From Amphiura filiformis (taxonomy: Eukaryota > Echinodermata > Ophiuroidea > Amphilepidida > Amphiuridae), in the NCBI RefSeq assembly GCF_039555335.1, contig NC_092646.1, positions 21,822,258 to 21,886,257 of the forward strand: a stretch of DNA of 64,000 nucleotides, written 5' to 3'. Positions within the stretch are counted from its first letter, which is position 1. The number at the start of each line of letters is the position of its first letter. A model generated the notes under the pieces. The model saw nothing but the letters and a program-made list of their open reading frames with translations, was not told where the DNA came from and made no database searches. Below are positions 62,355 through 64,000 of this stretch, one piece after another. The position numbers were made by a program, and so were the translations under genes.

Positions 62355-62474
62355 CTGTTATATCGTCCACTTCTTAAAGCAACAGCAATAATACCCGTCC
62401 GTAGTCTGGCGTTCCAATTATCTCCAGTTGAACCAAAGCAATTTTCCTGACAACTGTTTCAGAGCTTTTTATAG
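62355..62474 (-). promoter_or_regulatory. candidate TATA promoter and 5' UTR exon, possibly of the GPCR
   Basis: On the minus strand, CTATAAAAAGC (62474-62464) is followed about 25-30 bases later by CAGTTGTCAGG, an initiator-like site, and then about 95 bases to an AACAG/GTATAA donor at 62355/62354. The next good acceptor downstream on this strand is at 58889, just before the GPCR start codon. A first non-coding exon spliced over about 3.5 kb is a plausible inference, not shown. Confidence 0.3.
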
Positions 62475-64000
62475 TTGTGTATAAATACATCTGTCATCAC
62501 GTGTTGCCGATCAGAAAGCACCCAATTTTTGGCGGGAAAGTTCCAGTTTGCCCACCTGTATTCAGATGCTATGAATTTTTAGCCTCAACCTCAACCTCAA
62601 CCTAAACCAAACCTCCCGTCACCCAGCAATGAAATTGCTTGCTGTTGCATGTTTTAATCGGTAGGATTTCAAAATTAAAACTATAGAACGTTAATTGTGC
62701 TTCTACGGCATAATAACGTGCAGTACACGGTGTGCTATAGTGCCGCGGTAAAAATTAAATGTCACAAATAGTCCAATCTGAACGTTTTGACGTTGGCAAC
62801 ATTGTGCATAATAAGCAGGATATATGGATTCACAATTGAAAATCAAGGCTTGTTAATTGTGTAAATGAAGAATTGAATTCATTTACGGCGTTCGGGTGCA
62901 TGGTTACGAATAAAAAATCTGTTTCTAAGAAAATCATATTATTGTTATCATCTCAACTTGAACTTAAGGGTAGACGACGTATTGTTGGTCGAAGCAGCCA
63001 AAATATCGACTTTCATTGTCTAAATCAATATATTATTGAAAAATAACACTTTGATGTTTTACAAAAATTCACTCTACAAATTATATACTTGGCTAACTCC
63101 ACAAAAATGGTACATTTGCATGGATTTTAAAAGTTCATTCAATGCTTCCAAGTTATTGTTTCCTGCAAAGTAGACTAACAAAGCTTTCAGAAACCACTCT
63201 TGTTTTTTGCCTCGCATAATTCTATACATTTTTATGACAATTGGAAGTTTGGGGAATTGGAACAGGTTTGTGTATTCCTAATTTTGCAGGATATTATTGC
63301 TGATCTTATGAGTATTGCTGATCTTAGTTTACATTCACAAAAGATATGTATTACATGTAGTGGTTTAATATTAGCTTTGATATCTTTACTGCAAATCCAG
63401 AACAAAATTTCAACCATCAGTAACATTATAAATGTATACTACGGCCTTCAAATATGGGTATTGAAATGTCTAAGTATATTTGAGCAACTCGTCATTGCTC
63501 TAAAGAACACTTTAAAGAAATTTCAAAAATGTCTCGTCAGTCACCTCCCGTCAGTTACGACTTTTGCGAGCCTAGGTATAAAAATATCAGCTTTGTAGTT
63601 TTTGAGTATGACGTTTACTGAGAGTTTATGGTCCAATGTTTAATTTTGACAGCATTTTTCAATAAATCTCACTTGAGAACAGATAGAGTTTTGCAACAAT
63701 GTACTTTTTCAAAAATATTGATGTTTTTTTCCGTCCGTCAGTCACGCTGTATTTCAATTTGCAACCATACAGCCATTGAATCACTTGGTTTCATCTTGTG
63801 TGTTTTAAATTAAATTATGACATGTTCACTTTGACTTGGAGTATTGGATTATAAAAGTTTGGGATATGTCTTGTAGATTTTTTTGTTGAGGCATTTGAAA
63901 AAAAGGTCTATCAATCTGTCCCGTCAGTCACGTTGGAGTTAGCCACTTCGAAAACTTGCTTGATTTATTGTTTTTAATGAGTTGTGTACGTTTTACAAAA
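62475..64000. other. gene-free stretch at the window end
   Basis: Contains a short CTCAAC repeat near 62582. CCGTCAGTCACG-like strings recur near 63552, 63735 and 63922, perhaps part of an unrecognised repeat. The 132-codon plus frame from 63200 shows no family features and is probably chance in AT-rich DNA. Confidence 0.45.

Noticed and set aside
63200..63598. 132-codon plus frame near the window end
   Set aside because: Composition typical of AT-rich non-coding DNA; no domain or conserved motif seen.

Overview
This 64 kb window is eukaryotic nuclear DNA from an animal, most likely a marine invertebrate deuterostome (echinoderm or hemichordate type). The assignment rests on spliced genes with GT..AG introns, family content (SLC16-like transporters, a TNF-receptor-type gene, a melatonin-receptor-like GPCR), CR1/L2-like and Penelope-like retroelements, tRNA-derived SINEs and very many foldback/MITE elements in AT-rich DNA. 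The species cannot be fixed from the sequence. Operons, rRNA genes, CRISPR arrays and convincing functional tRNA genes were not seen.

Layout. 1-5 kb: repeats, an antisense LINE fragment and duplicated 5' flank. 5.08-10.49 kb (+): an intact four-exon monocarboxylate-transporter-like gene (425 aa) whose introns hold a Penelope-like remnant, a LINE fragment and a duplicated acceptor region. 10.5-19 kb: gene-free, with MITEs and a 2.5 kb interval bounded by inverted 30-bp arms. 19.27-23.19 kb (+): a second transporter copy that is a broken chimera, with a frameshift and a TA-flanked MITE at the end of exon 1, a second frameshift, and a fused partial third copy. 23.3-31 kb: two tandem arrays of about 145-bp units, a palindromic array element, a nested TIR element and tandem duplications. 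31.33-45.02 kb (-): a nine-exon TNF-receptor-like gene (371 aa) that I assembled by splice sites and intron phase; its introns are full of MITEs. 45-53.4 kb: more foldback elements, one of them crowded with AP-1 consensus sites, and a degraded minus-strand LINE interrupted by a SINE. 53.8-57.4 kb (+): a nearly intact CR1/L2-like LINE with an N-terminal PHD-like finger. 57.72-58.82 kb (-): a single-coding-exon rhodopsin-class GPCR, melatonin-receptor-like, with a possible TATA promoter and 5' UTR exon near 62.4 kb. 59-64 kb: interspersed repeats and nested MITEs.

The three host loci look independent: membrane transport, cell-surface signalling and GPCR signalling. The most notable signals are the TTAA-flanked long-hairpin family (eight copies), the AP-1-dense element, nuclear-receptor DR1 motifs repeated in a 145-bp satellite that shares sequence with a nearby palindromic element, and the recombined transporter array. 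No computation or database search was run; family names rest on motif recognition.
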